This document shows, piece after piece, positions 1-7,723 of a DNA stretch of 12,055 nucleotides (positions are counted from its first letter, which is position 1; each line of letters starts with the position of its first letter). The position numbers and the translations under genes were made by a program. The notes beneath the pieces are model-generated. The model did no database searches, had not been told where the DNA came from, and was given only the letters and a program-made list of their open reading frames with translations. The stretch is from NCBI GenBank assembly GCA_025774735.1, contig JALGZU010000055.1, positions 1 through 12,055 on the forward strand. The letters are read 5' to 3'. Source of the DNA: a candidate division LCP-89 bacterium (GTDB taxonomy: Bacteria; Electryoneota; B3-LCP).

Positions 1-372
1 TATCATATAAATATAAGAATTTTATGCAAAGAAAGCAACACCGCAGAAAAAAAAAGGCAAAAATATTTCCCTTGATGTTTCTTCAGAATATTGCCGAATG
101 TAACTGATAAATCGTTCATAACCTGCGTATAACTTAAAAATACACTCTGTGGTCTGTGTCACGAATACAATAAAATCAATGTATTTATTTTAGGTATTGC
201 TTCTGATATTATTTTTTGTTATATTAACTTGGATCTTTGGTGGTCACTAATCTGATGTATTTTGCCCAATAGCAGCAAGCTCTATTGCTAAGACTCTTAC
301 GCACTCGCTCGTACTAAATCAGGTTGTCCAATTACATATCATGGATGTGAAAGTATAAAGGGAGACGTACGC
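1..372. other. AT-rich intergenic leader, no gene seen
   Basis: This stretch is visibly richer in A and T than the coding DNA that follows and contains stops in all frames; I find no credible small ORF with a ribosome binding site, and no tRNA-like or long hairpin structure. It holds a candidate promoter for the downstream C25 gene (197-225) and a ribosome binding site AGGGAG at 359-364. A weak 6-bp inverted repeat (CAATAG/CTATTG) lies near 267-287 and could be a minor leader hairpin. The left edge may be the tail of an intergenic region belonging to a gene outside the window. Confidence 0.6.
197..225 (+). promoter_or_regulatory. Candidate sigma70-like promoter of the C25 peptidase gene
   Basis: TTGCTT (197-202) and TATATT (220-225) are separated by exactly 17 bases. 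The -10 element matches consensus at 5 of 6 positions and the -35 at only 3 of 6. If real, transcription would start near 232 and leave a leader of about 140 bases. The region is AT-rich, so chance matches are likely. Confidence 0.35.
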
Positions 373-3300
373 ATGAGATCACGCCTAACGGTTCTTGCCG
401 CCATACTGCTAGTCTTCTGCGTGAGCACAGTCCACGCCGAATTTATCAGCCTGCGTTCCGATATAATTGATGAACGTCCGCAGGTTACCATTACTCGCCA
501 TGACGCTCAACAGGTCCAACTGGAAATTCGAATCCCCGGACTGGACCGCATCGAAGGGATACTCGAGGGACGGAAATGGGATCGCTTCGCCATTCCGGGC
601 GGAGGGCATCATCTCGCCCTCGGCAATCCTGAAGTTCCACATTTCACCCGGCTGCTGGCCATCCCTGATCAAGCCGGAGTACGGGTCGAGTTTCAGGCGC
701 TTGAAACCACGACGCTGCAGAACATCGATTTGATGCCCGCACAGGATTATGAGCCTGAAGTGCTGTCTCAAAGAGGACTGCCAGCCGAACTCGATCCGAT
801 AATATATGCTCAGGATACGAATTACCCTCTGCAGGAAGCAACATCCGGTGAACCGGCGATTTTGAGGGGGCTGCGAATCGTTCCCATCCAGATGAATCCC
901 GTGCGGTACAATCCTGCGACTCGTGAACTCACCGTTGCCCACCGATTCCAGGTGACGGTGCATTTCGAGGGGAACGACCTTCGAAATGTTCCGCTGCGCC
1001 CCATGCGTCCCATCTCACGGTCATGGAAGCGCCTGATGAACGAGCAGGTAATGAACCTGGACGAACTCGATTTAGATGAAGTGGAGATGGGCTCCTATCT
1101 GATCGTCTGCGAGAATGACAACTATCTGGTGAATACGGTCCTGACGAATTTCATAGACTGGAAACGCCGTAAGGGTCATTCGGTCACCGTCGAGACGTTT
1201 ACACCTGGATCCAGTACGACAACCATCAAGAATATCATCCAGAACGCTTACGACACCTGGACGATTCCGCCGGAATTCGTTCTGCTTTTAGGCGATACTG
1301 ATGGTAATTATGCCCTGGCCGGGTATTATCCGGACGGTACTGACCATCCCTATTCTCAACTGGATGGAGGCGACATCCTTGCGGACGTCGCAGTAGGCCG
1401 CATACCTGCAGACAATGATTACCAGGCCGCCGTGATGCTCAACAAAGTCCTGTTCTACGAGAAAATCCCCTACACCGCCAACGACGATTGGTACCAGCAA
1501 GGCTGCCTGGTGGCCGGATCATATTATTCCGGTTTCTCCACTGTTCAGACCAACCGCTGGATCAAAGCCGAAATGATAGACCGGCAATACACCCGTGTCG
1601 ATACGTTTTGGTACTGGATGGGGGGGAGTTCGGTGTCGTCCACTATCGTCAATGCCATCAACGACGGTGTACTTTTCATGAACTACCGCGGCTGGATTGG
1701 AATGGAAAACTTTTCAACGTCCAACATTACAAACCTTACAAACGGCCGTAAACTACCCTTTGTGACGACTATTACCTGCGGTACGGGTGGTTTTAGCGGT
1801 GGATCTTTTATGGAATCGTTCGCCAACGTCGGAACTCCTACGACACCCAAGGGTGCCATCGCCGCCGTGGGTACAGCGACTTCGAGCACGCATACGCGCT
1901 TCAACAACACCGTGTGTGTAGGCATCTACGCAGGTATTTTCGACGAGGAGATCACCCAGGCTGGAAATGCGCTGGTACGCGGCAAGATGGAGCTCTATAA
2001 TGCATACCAGACTAACGATCCCGGCAGCGTCACAAATTACAGCAAGTGGAACGCTCTGGCCGGAGATCCCGGCGTGGAGCTCTTCACGCATGCCATTCAG
2101 TACATGGATTGCGCAGTTCCCGCGAGCGTTAACTGGGGCGAGAACAATGTGACCCTGACGGTAAACGAGACCGGTGTCGGTCCAATAGAAAATGCACTTG
2201 TCTGTTTCTACCGGGATGGCGACATTCATGAAGTGAGAATGACCGACGCCTTCGGTCAGGTTATCATGCCACTGGACGTTAGCAGTGCCGGCAACGTAAA
2301 GGTCACTGTGACCAAGCAGAATTTCTACCCCATCGTCGATTCACTCGATGTGGTACAGGCCGCAGTAGCTGTGGGCTACTTCGACCACACGATGGACGAT
2401 GACAACAGCGGCAGCAGCAGCGGTGACGGTGACGGGATACTGAATCCGGGTGAAACGGTAGAGATACCTCTAGTGTTCAAAAACTTCGGTTCTTCCACGA
2501 CCGCCACCGGTGTCAGTGTGACTGTATCGGCATCTGAAGATTTTGCCACTCTGATCGATAACTATGAAACCTTCCCAAACATCGGCGCAGGAGCGACGGC
2601 GACCAGTTCCGACGACCTCGATCTGGCCGTATCGGCCGACTGTCCGAACGGTCACGTCATCCAACTCGTCCTGGATACCCAGACCGACCAGGGATCCTGG
2701 GACGGGCTGGTGGAACTCGAAGTGATATCGTACGAGATGCGCATTCGTTCGGCGTACGCCACGGGCAGCGATACGCTGTTGTCACCCGGGGAGACCGCCG
2801 ACCTCGTTCTGGACGTTCGCAACGCCGGAGGCAAGACGGGCGCATCGCTTTCCGCAACTGTTACGTCGCTGGATACCAACGTGACGGTGAACGACAACTA
2901 TGCCTACTTCGGGACCGTAGCAGTTGGTGCGACGACCGCATCAATCGCAAATCCATTCAACCTGACCGCCGGTGACAACTCACCTCCCGGCCACATGGCT
3001 GATTTGGAGGTGGTCTTCACCAGTTCCACCGGCGCCACCCAGACGGAGGTGATCAGCCTGATGCTGGGAACGAAATCCATGAACGATCCTCAGGGGCCGG
3101 ATGAATACGGCTACTACTGCTTTGACAATACCGACGTCTTGTATCCGAAAGCTCCGGTGTTCAACTGGGTGGAAATCGATCCCAATTACAGCGGCAGTGG
3201 ATACCAGCTTGGCATCTATGACAGCGGCGAGGATCAGGACATGTCCATCGTTCTACCTCTACCGTTCACATTCCAGTATTATGGTGAAGAGATGGATGCC

Positions 3301-4497
3301 ATCACCGTCTGCAGTAACGGTTGGCTATCCACCACACCCAACGCCGCCTTCGCAAATTTTGCCAACTACCCGATTCCATCAAGCATGGGGCCTCCCGGCC
3401 TGATTGCCCCCTTCTGGGACGACTTGATCACGGGGAGCGGGGGGTACGTCTACGCCCTGAACGATGCCGCGACGAATCATCGGGTGATCATTGAATGGTC
3501 ACGTATGAGGAACCAGGACGATACATGGGTAACGGAAACCTTTCAGGTGATCCTGTACGATCCAGCCTACTATCCAACGCCTACGGGTGATGGTGAGATC
3601 CTCTTCCAATACCTGGACGTTACCGAAACTTATGGTGCCGGGTACGATAATCCCTACTCGACGGTGGGCATCGAACGGCCCGATCATCAGGATGGAATCG
3701 AAATCGTCTACTGGAACACCTACACCGATCCAACTGTTGCACCCGTCGTAAATGGCAGGGCTTACCTGTTCACTACGGATTTCTCCTACAATCCAAACAT
3801 GACGCCTGAGCTCTTCGTCGACCTGACTTACGTCTCCGGATCGCCGGTGCCGTCCGGAGGAGGCAATCTCTACTACGGGATCTTCCTCGAAAATCAGGGT
3901 ACGATGGCGGTCAACTATGACGGCTGGCTTGACATCGAGTATGAAGGTGGCGCACCTACTACCATCGTTCGTAGAGCCATCAATAACTTCCAACCCGGTG
4001 GGACGATCAGCCGCCCGAGCGTCGTCTTCTCGGTTCCCGGCAGCTATGCGGCCGGCAATTACGAGATGATCTGCCGGGTGGGGGATTATCCGGACGAAAT
4101 CTGGACAGAAGACGGCTTCTCTTGGTCCAAGTCGGGCGATGACTCTGATGAAAACTTCGTCCCCTGGGTGCCGGATGGCGTACCTGATCCGTTCGAGATC
4201 ATCACCAAGCTGGACGATGAGGTTGTCCTGCCTTCAGAGGTTACCCTGAAAGGGAACTATCCCAATCCCTTCAATCCGGCGACCACGATTAGTTTTGCCC
4301 TGCCGGTGGATGGGAAAGTTACCCTGTCGGTCTACAGTATCAACGGCAGCCTGGTCAAAACACTGGTGGATGGTCAGCGTACCGCCGGCTTCCACGATGT
4401 GACCTTTGATGCCTCGGAACTGGCCTCGGGAATCTACTTCTACCGTCTGAACACGGGTAGCTTCACGGATATCGGAAAGATGATTCTGATGAAGTAA
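373..4497 (+). CDS. Gingipain-like C25 family peptidase homologue, exported, with T9SS C-terminal sorting domain
   Basis: A secreted, probably cell-surface, protein of 1374 residues. The start is supported by AGGGAG at 359-364, eight bases before ATG, and by a signal peptide (residues 1-22, basic MRSR, hydrophobic core, cleavage after VHA). Residues ~30-235 resemble a gingipain pro-region. Residues ~240-575 are the C25 catalytic fold: VLLLGD (303-308), VGRIPA (341-346), NYRGW (437-441), TCGTGGF starting at T468, and NALAGDPGVELF near the end. The nucleophile Cys is C469. The usual Gly-His-Gly motif after NYxG is replaced by Gly-Trp-Ile (W441), so the catalytic His is not where expected. Then come Ig/CARDB-like modules (~577-660, ~685-785, ~787-898), the second preceded by an Asp/Ser/Gly-rich linker; a larger beta domain with the CFDNTD motif (from C916); another CARDB-like module; and the 80-residue sorting domain (1295-1374). 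It could be an active cysteine endopeptidase or a catalytically altered homologue. Family assignment is firm; activity is uncertain. Confidence 0.88.
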   Translation: MRSRLTVLAAILLVFCVSTVHAEFISLRSDIIDERPQVTITRHDAQQVQLEIRIPGLDRIEGILEGRKWDRFAIPGGGHHLALGNPEVPHFTRLLAIPDQAGVRVEFQALETTTLQNIDLMPAQDYEPEVLSQRGLPAELDPIIYAQDTNYPLQEATSGEPAILRGLRIVPIQMNPVRYNPATRELTVAHRFQVTVHFEGNDLRNVPLRPMRPISRSWKRLMNEQVMNLDELDLDEVEMGSYLIVCENDNYLVNTVLTNFIDWKRRKGHSVTVETFTPGSSTTTIKNIIQNAYDTWTIPPEFVLLLGDTDGNYALAGYYPDGTDHPYSQLDGGDILADVAVGRIPADNDYQAAVMLNKVLFYEKIPYTANDDWYQQGCLVAGSYYSGFSTVQTNRWIKAEMIDRQYTRVDTFWYWMGGSSVSSTIVNAINDGVLFMNYRGWIGMENFSTSNITNLTNGRKLPFVTTITCGTGGFSGGSFMESFANVGTPTTPKGAIAAVGTATSSTHTRFNNTVCVGIYAGIFDEEITQAGNALVRGKMELYNAYQTNDPGSVTNYSKWNALAGDPGVELFTHAIQYMDCAVPASVNWGENNVTLTVNETGVGPIENALVCFYRDGDIHEVRMTDAFGQVIMPLDVSSAGNVKVTVTKQNFYPIVDSLDVVQAAVAVGYFDHTMDDDNSGSSSGDGDGILNPGETVEIPLVFKNFGSSTTATGVSVTVSASEDFATLIDNYETFPNIGAGATATSSDDLDLAVSADCPNGHVIQLVLDTQTDQGSWDGLVELEVISYEMRIRSAYATGSDTLLSPGETADLVLDVRNAGGKTGASLSATVTSLDTNVTVNDNYAYFGTVAVGATTASIANPFNLTAGDNSPPGHMADLEVVFTSSTGATQTEVISLMLGTKSMNDPQGPDEYGYYCFDNTDVLYPKAPVFNWVEIDPNYSGSGYQLGIYDSGEDQDMSIVLPLPFTFQYYGEEMDAITVCSNGWLSTTPNAAFANFANYPIPSSMGPPGLIAPFWDDLITGSGGYVYALNDAATNHRVIIEWSRMRNQDDTWVTETFQVILYDPAYYPTPTGDGEILFQYLDVTETYGAGYDNPYSTVGIERPDHQDGIEIVYWNTYTDPTVAPVVNGRAYLFTTDFSYNPNMTPELFVDLTYVSGSPVPSGGGNLYYGIFLENQGTMAVNYDGWLDIEYEGGAPTTIVRRAINNFQPGGTISRPSVVFSVPGSYAAGNYEMICRVGDYPDEIWTEDGFSWSKSGDDSDENFVPWVPDGVPDPFEIITKLDDEVVLPSEVTLKGNYPNPFNPATTISFALPVDGKVTLSVYSINGSLVKTLVDGQRTAGFHDVTFDASELASGIYFYRLNTGSFTDIGKMILMK

Positions 4498-4521
4498 GTT
4501 AGTGAAGAATAGAAGAGAAAA

Positions 4522-4547
4522 GGGCGCAGCATGCTGCGCCCTTTTTT
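4522..4547. terminator. Palindromic intrinsic terminator shared by convergent genes
   Basis: Positions 4522-4541 form a perfect 20-base palindrome (GGGCGCAG, CATG, CTGCGCCC), followed by six T on the + strand (4542-4547). On the - strand the stem is followed by TTTT (complement of 4518-4521). It sits between the stop of the C25 gene (4497) and the stop of panD (4565), so it probably terminates both transcripts. Confidence 0.88.
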
Positions 4548-4564
4548 ATGTGCTCCACTTTTTA

Positions 4565-4912
4565 TTAACGGGCTCGGTTGTCCGTATCGACGAAGATGAT
4601 CCTGGGTTGGTGTGATCTGGCTTCAGAGTCCTCGAGTTCGCAGTAAGAGAGGATGATGACCTTGTCACCGGGAACGGCGACGCGAGCGGCCGGTCCATTC
4701 AGCATAATTGTGCCGGAACCGGGCGGCGCGGTGATGGCGTAAGTCACCACCCGGGCGTTGTTGTTGATGTTGAGCACGTGGACCTGCTCTCCAGGTAATA
4801 TGTCCGCCTCTTCGAGCAGAGATGTGTCGATGGCCACGCTGCCTTCATATTCCAGCTCCGTGCCGGTGACAACAGCCCGGTGGATTTTCGACTTTAGCAT
4901 CGTACGCGTCAT
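4565..4912 (-). CDS. panD: Aspartate 1-decarboxylase (pyruvoyl-dependent)
   Basis: Cytosolic enzyme converting L-aspartate to beta-alanine and CO2, the beta-alanine branch of pantothenate and coenzyme A synthesis. The 115-residue product aligns with PanD over its whole length. It has RTMLKSKIHR at the N-terminus with K9 and H11, and Y22-E23-G24-S25, the self-cleavage site where Ser25 becomes the pyruvoyl cofactor. Active-site R54, T57 and Y58 are present (ARVVTYAI), as is N72 in the NGPAAR motif. The C-terminus is slightly shorter than in E. coli, within family range. The residue numbering of the cleavage site matches characterised PanD, which confirms the ATG at 4912; the SD sequence upstream is weak (a GAG about 10 bases away). 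The gene is alone: panB and panC are not adjacent, and its neighbours are genes for exported proteins. It shares a terminator with the convergent C25 gene. Confidence 0.97.
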   Translation of the reverse strand: MTRTMLKSKIHRAVVTGTELEYEGSVAIDTSLLEEADILPGEQVHVLNINNNARVVTYAITAPPGSGTIMLNGPAARVAVPGDKVIILSYCELEDSEARSHQPRIIFVDTDNRAR

Positions 4913-4960
4913 GATATCGCGTCTCGTGAAATATATGTAGGGGAATTTGATTGAATAGAT

Positions 4961-4989
4961 AAGTTAAAAAAATAAATCCGTCATGTCAA
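4961..4989 (-). promoter_or_regulatory. Candidate promoter of panD
   Basis: Reading the - strand, a perfect -35 hexamer TTGACA (4984-4989) is followed 17 bases later by TAACTT (4961-4966), a poor -10 with 3 of 6 matches. Transcription would begin about 40 bases before the panD ATG. It lies downstream of the terminator of the preceding - strand gene, consistent with independent transcription. The -10 assignment is the weak part. Confidence 0.4.
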
Positions 4990-5040
4990 GGAAAATCCCG
5001 ATATCTGGATTTACGATGTTATGGATATATCAGTTGGTAA

Positions 5041-5087
5041 AATTAAATAAAAGCTATCAGGGCGACCCTGAGGATCGCCCTGATAGC
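5041..5087 (-). terminator. Intrinsic terminator of the beta-propeller gene
   Basis: A perfect 13-bp stem (arms 5053-5065 and 5075-5087, GCTATCAGGGCGA and its complement) encloses a 9-base loop. On the - strand it is followed immediately by TTTTATTTAATT. It begins 20 bases past the stop codon at 5107, as expected for a strong rho-independent terminator, and separates this gene from panD on the same strand. Confidence 0.9.
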
Positions 5088-5106
5088 CACGATTTCGTAA
5101 TGACTG

Positions 5107-7062
5107 CTATTTCATCAGAACCATCTTGCCTGTCGCAGAGTATTTCCCGGCCGTGAGACAGTGTATGTAAATCCCGGATGGAAGATCAGATGCCTCGAAG
5201 AAGACTTCGTGCGTACCTGCATCCCGCCAGCCGTCAATCAGATCGGTCACCTTGCGTCCGCTAACATTATATACGGACATGGTCACCTTACCCGCCTCCG
5301 CAAGGGTGAAGTTGATCGTGGTTGCGGGATTGAAAGGATTGGGGTAGCTGCAGATCAGCTCCGTTGTAGTCGGCAGGATGGAGGATTCTGCCCAACAGAT
5401 CTCTTCGCCGTAGTTCGTCCAATCTCCGATCACACTGCCGTCACCTGTTGTCAGTTTTTCGAAGGCAAAACTGTCGCTTGACCATTCGCCGCCGGGATAG
5501 TTGCCCACGTAACCCTGGTATGTGTACATGCCAGTTGGAGCGGTAGCCGGGACCAACTGCGTCCTGGTGCGTTCGATGGAGATTGCGGGCGGCAGCGTCA
5601 GGTTGACCGGTCCCAGCACGGGACCGTAAGGAGATCCGTTTGGCAGCGTCACCATGATCCAGACGTCGAAGGTTTGAGGTGACGCGGTATTGTTGGTGAT
5701 CGTGGCGTTGAAGTTGAAACTGCCGCCGGAAGCGGGTATTTGGATAGGCGGATTTTCCGGCACCAGGCTGATAGTAACATCAGGCGGTACGCTGCCCAGT
5801 GCGTCGCCGCGGGAGTAGTGGATCTGATAGTAGGAGGTCGAAGTGACCTCGTTCCAGGTCACGTGCAGGGTGTCATCCAGGCCTGCTACAATGAAGGGTC
5901 TGTAGGCTGGATGGTCATCAGGGAAACTGATGATATCGTTTTGCGTTTCACCCGTCCAGGTGTCGCCGCCGTCGGTGGAACTGGAGGTGAAGATCTCGTT
6001 GTCGTCACCCAGGTAATCCTCGTCCCAAACGACCATGACCGATCCCTGCGAATCCACGCCGATGTTAGGGATATTGACGCTGGGATCGCCGGGTTGATAG
6101 TAGCTGATGAAGCGCTGTTCGCTTAAGCCAGACCAGATCACACCGTCCAAACTCCTCGAATAGTAAACTTCATAATGGAAAGGTGATGACGTGTCCACAG
6201 TTCCTTTCCAAATGGCATGAATGCGGCCCAAAGCGTCTATAGAGACATGCGGGTGCGAGAGTATCCGGAACGGCAGCGTAACCGAGACGTCGGTGATGAT
6301 ACCACTCCATGTGTCACCGCCATCGGTGGAAATCGAAACGTTCATGACGTCCAGGGTCGGATCGGTGTCGTCCGGTTCCTGCCAGACTACATAAAGATAA
6401 TCCGTCACAGGATCCACAGCAATATCCGGAAAGCCTGAAGACTGCCCATCCGCAAAACTGATGATCGTTTCCGGACTCCAGGTGACGCCGCCGTTCGTCG
6501 ATCGGGAATAGTGGATCTCGTCGATTCCGCCGATGTCATCCTGGTTCCAGACGACGTGTATCGCGTTCGAGGCGTCGATGACGATATCGGGATTCAATGC
6601 GTCCGCCCCGCCGGGTAAACTTAGAATTTGGTCGCCTGACTGTCCGGACCAGGTCGCACCACCGTCTGTTGAAATGGTATAGTGAATCTCTTTGATAGAG
6701 GGGGTTTTCTCCCCCCAGACGACGTACAGATTGTTATCGGAATCGACGGCGATACCTGCTCCGTTCTCTGCGTTGATGCCATCGTTGTAACTGATGACGA
6801 CATCTCCGGCCATGGCCGACCAGGTGTAGCCGTTGTCACTGGTACGGGAGTAGTGGATCTCCTGCTGCGATGGAAAATTGACGATCCGCTCATTCCAGAC
6901 GGTGTGGATTATGCCATCGCCGTCGACGGCCATGCGGGTGTACCAGCCCATCATGTTGTCGTCCTGGCTGATAATCTGATCCTGGACGGAACCGGACCAG
7001 AAGGCAAAAGCTGTCGATAAGGCTAAGAGTAACATACAGATGATTAGAGTCGAAGTGCGCAT
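5107..7062 (-). CDS. Exported Asp-box (BNR-type) beta-propeller protein with T9SS C-terminal sorting domain
   Basis: A 651-residue secreted or surface protein. The start is supported by AGGGAG (7070-7075, - strand), seven bases before ATG, and by a signal peptide (residues 1-20, cleavage after AFA). Residues 21-418 form regular repeats of 57-59 residues, each with a hydrophobic strand ending in VVW, an EIHYSRS-type strand and an Asp-box SxDxGxTW; the box tryptophans are W81, W138, W195, W252, W310 and W369. Five boxes are canonical; the fifth (SLDGVIW) has lost one residue. A seventh repeat (~377-418) lacks the box. Residues ~428-540 look like an Ig-like module (NPPIQIPASGGSF). Residues 572-651 are the T9SS sorting domain, beginning SYPNPFNPATT. 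Asp-boxes occur in sialidases and in many non-enzymatic propellers; I see no sialidase RIP motif or arginine triad, so I do not call it a sialidase. Binding or adhesion is possible; the ligand is unknown. Confidence 0.88.
   Translation of the reverse strand: MRTSTLIICMLLLALSTAFAFWSGSVQDQIISQDDNMMGWYTRMAVDGDGIIHTVWNERIVNFPSQQEIHYSRTSDNGYTWSAMAGDVVISYNDGINAENGAGIAVDSDNNLYVVWGEKTPSIKEIHYTISTDGGATWSGQSGDQILSLPGGADALNPDIVIDASNAIHVVWNQDDIGGIDEIHYSRSTNGGVTWSPETIISFADGQSSGFPDIAVDPVTDYLYVVWQEPDDTDPTLDVMNVSISTDGGDTWSGIITDVSVTLPFRILSHPHVSIDALGRIHAIWKGTVDTSSPFHYEVYYSRSLDGVIWSGLSEQRFISYYQPGDPSVNIPNIGVDSQGSVMVVWDEDYLGDDNEIFTSSSTDGGDTWTGETQNDIISFPDDHPAYRPFIVAGLDDTLHVTWNEVTSTSYYQIHYSRGDALGSVPPDVTISLVPENPPIQIPASGGSFNFNATITNNTASPQTFDVWIMVTLPNGSPYGPVLGPVNLTLPPAISIERTRTQLVPATAPTGMYTYQGYVGNYPGGEWSSDSFAFEKLTTGDGSVIGDWTNYGEEICWAESSILPTTTELICSYPNPFNPATTINFTLAEAGKVTMSVYNVSGRKVTDLIDGWRDAGTHEVFFEASDLPSGIYIHCLTAGKYSATGKMVLMK
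5809..7002 (-). repeat. Coding repeat array: six full and one split propeller blade
   Basis: The encoded repeat period is 57, 57, 57, 58 and 59 residues measured between Asp-box tryptophans. The last repeat ends at about residue 418 without an Asp-box, while the mature N-terminus begins FWSGSVQDQIIS, matching the segment that follows every Asp-box (for example TWSGQSGDQILS). This suggests the first strand completes the seventh blade and closes the ring. Confidence 0.75.
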
Positions 7063-7104
7063 GAAAGGTCTCCCTATGGTAAATTAAAGCCCTTCTGTTC
7101 ATAC

Positions 7105-7133
7105 AATATAATAAACTTTATCTCCAATATCAA
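7105..7133 (-). promoter_or_regulatory. Promoter of the beta-propeller gene
   Basis: On the - strand TTGATA (7128-7133) and TATATT (7105-7110) each match the sigma70 consensus at 5 of 6 positions and are spaced by 17 bases. The start site would be near 7098, giving a leader of about 36 bases that contains the AGGGAG ribosome binding site. This is the best promoter match in the window. Confidence 0.6.
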
Positions 7134-7221
7134 GGGGTGCGAGAAATTAGTCTACTTTTTTGTTGGATTCCTTTTCTTGAGGTGGGGCAAGTGTAATGGC
7201 GGTGATAGCATTTCCAATGAA

Positions 7222-7252
7222 TTGACGTTTTATCCGTAGATGATAATACAAT
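7222..7252 (+). promoter_or_regulatory. Candidate promoter of the VOC-family gene
   Basis: TTGACG (7222-7227, 5 of 6 matches) is followed by TACAAT (7247-7252, 5 of 6) at 19 bases, slightly longer than ideal; an overlapping GATAAT lies at 14 bases. The pair ends about 40 bases before the ATG at 7292. The divergent arrangement with the - strand propeller promoter (7105-7133) explains most of the 229-base spacer 7063-7291; no small gene is visible there. Confidence 0.4.
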
Positions 7253-7291
7253 CAGACTAGATGCAGTAAATTTCAATAGAAAGGAACCATC

Positions 7292-7654
7292 ATGTCGAGA
7301 GTGGTTCACTTTGAGTTAGGCGCTGACGACTTAAAACGCGCCGCCGAGTTCTACGGAAACGTCTTCGGATGGGAGATCCAGAAATGGGAAGGTCCGGTGG
7401 AATACTGGCTCGTAACAACCGGTCCGGAAGACCGCTCCGGTATCAACGGCGGACTGATCAACCGTAGATTCCAGAATGCCGTTAATACCATTGAAGTCGA
7501 TTCCCTCGATGCAACGATTGGGAAAATCGTGGATTCGGGCGGCGAGGTAGTACAGCCGAAAAGCGCCGTTCCCGGAGTCGGTTACATGGCCTATTGCCGC
7601 GATACCGAAGGCAACATCTTCGGTTTGATGCAGCCGGATCAGAAGGCAAAGTAG
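7292..7654 (+). CDS. VOC superfamily (glyoxalase/bleomycin-resistance fold) protein
   Basis: A 120-residue, single-domain cytosolic protein. The start is supported by AAGGAA (7281-7286) five bases upstream of ATG. It shows the two beta-alpha-beta-beta-beta half-modules of the vicinal-oxygen-chelate fold. The first is VVHFELGADDLKRAAEFYGNVFGWEI, where HFE places H6 and E8 at the usual metal-ligand strand. The second is NTIEVDSLDATIGKIVDSGGEVV, ending with MAYCRDTEGNIFGLMQP. The ending (DTEGNxFGLMQ) is typical of the small stand-alone VOC proteins often annotated as glyoxalase-like or hydroxylase-like. The substrate cannot be read from the sequence; the strand at the start of the second half (NTIEVD) lacks an obvious His, so the metal site may be altered or shared across a dimer. 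It is a single gene between a divergent and a convergent neighbour. Confidence 0.88.
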   Translation: MSRVVHFELGADDLKRAAEFYGNVFGWEIQKWEGPVEYWLVTTGPEDRSGINGGLINRRFQNAVNTIEVDSLDATIGKIVDSGGEVVQPKSAVPGVGYMAYCRDTEGNIFGLMQPDQKAK

Positions 7655-7674
7655 TCCAGGCCATTCAAAATCAC

Positions 7675-7711
7675 AAAAAAAGGGCAGCCTAAATTTGCTG
7701 CCCTTTTCCTT
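7675..7711. terminator. Bidirectional intrinsic terminator between VOC and M28 genes
   Basis: Arms 7678-7688 and 7697-7707 pair over 11 bp (AAAAGGGCAGC and its complement) around an 8-base loop. The + strand ends in a T-rich run after GCTGCCC. The - strand ends in seven or more consecutive T (complement of 7675-7681). It lies between convergent stops at 7654 and 7724 and can serve both genes. Confidence 0.88.
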
Positions 7712-7723
7712 AAATGCCTGAAT

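Noticed and set aside
267..287. 6-bp inverted repeat in the C25 leader as terminator or riboswitch
   Set aside because: It is too short, has a 9-base loop and no T-run, and no known riboswitch core is recognisable.
1753..2229. 158-codon open frame on the - strand
   Set aside because: It is antisense to the conserved C25 catalytic domain and has no domain of its own.
3499..3993. 164-codon open frame on the - strand
   Set aside because: It is antisense to the C25 gene's continuous reading frame, with no recognisable family and no promoter or ribosome binding site.
5740..6126. 128-codon open frame on the + strand
   Set aside because: It is a shadow of the repetitive propeller gene; its apparent regularity mirrors the blade repeats on the other strand.
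5107..7062. Calling the propeller a sialidase
   Set aside because: Asp-boxes alone are not diagnostic; I see no RIP motif, arginine triad or nucleophilic Tyr/Glu pair that can be assigned.
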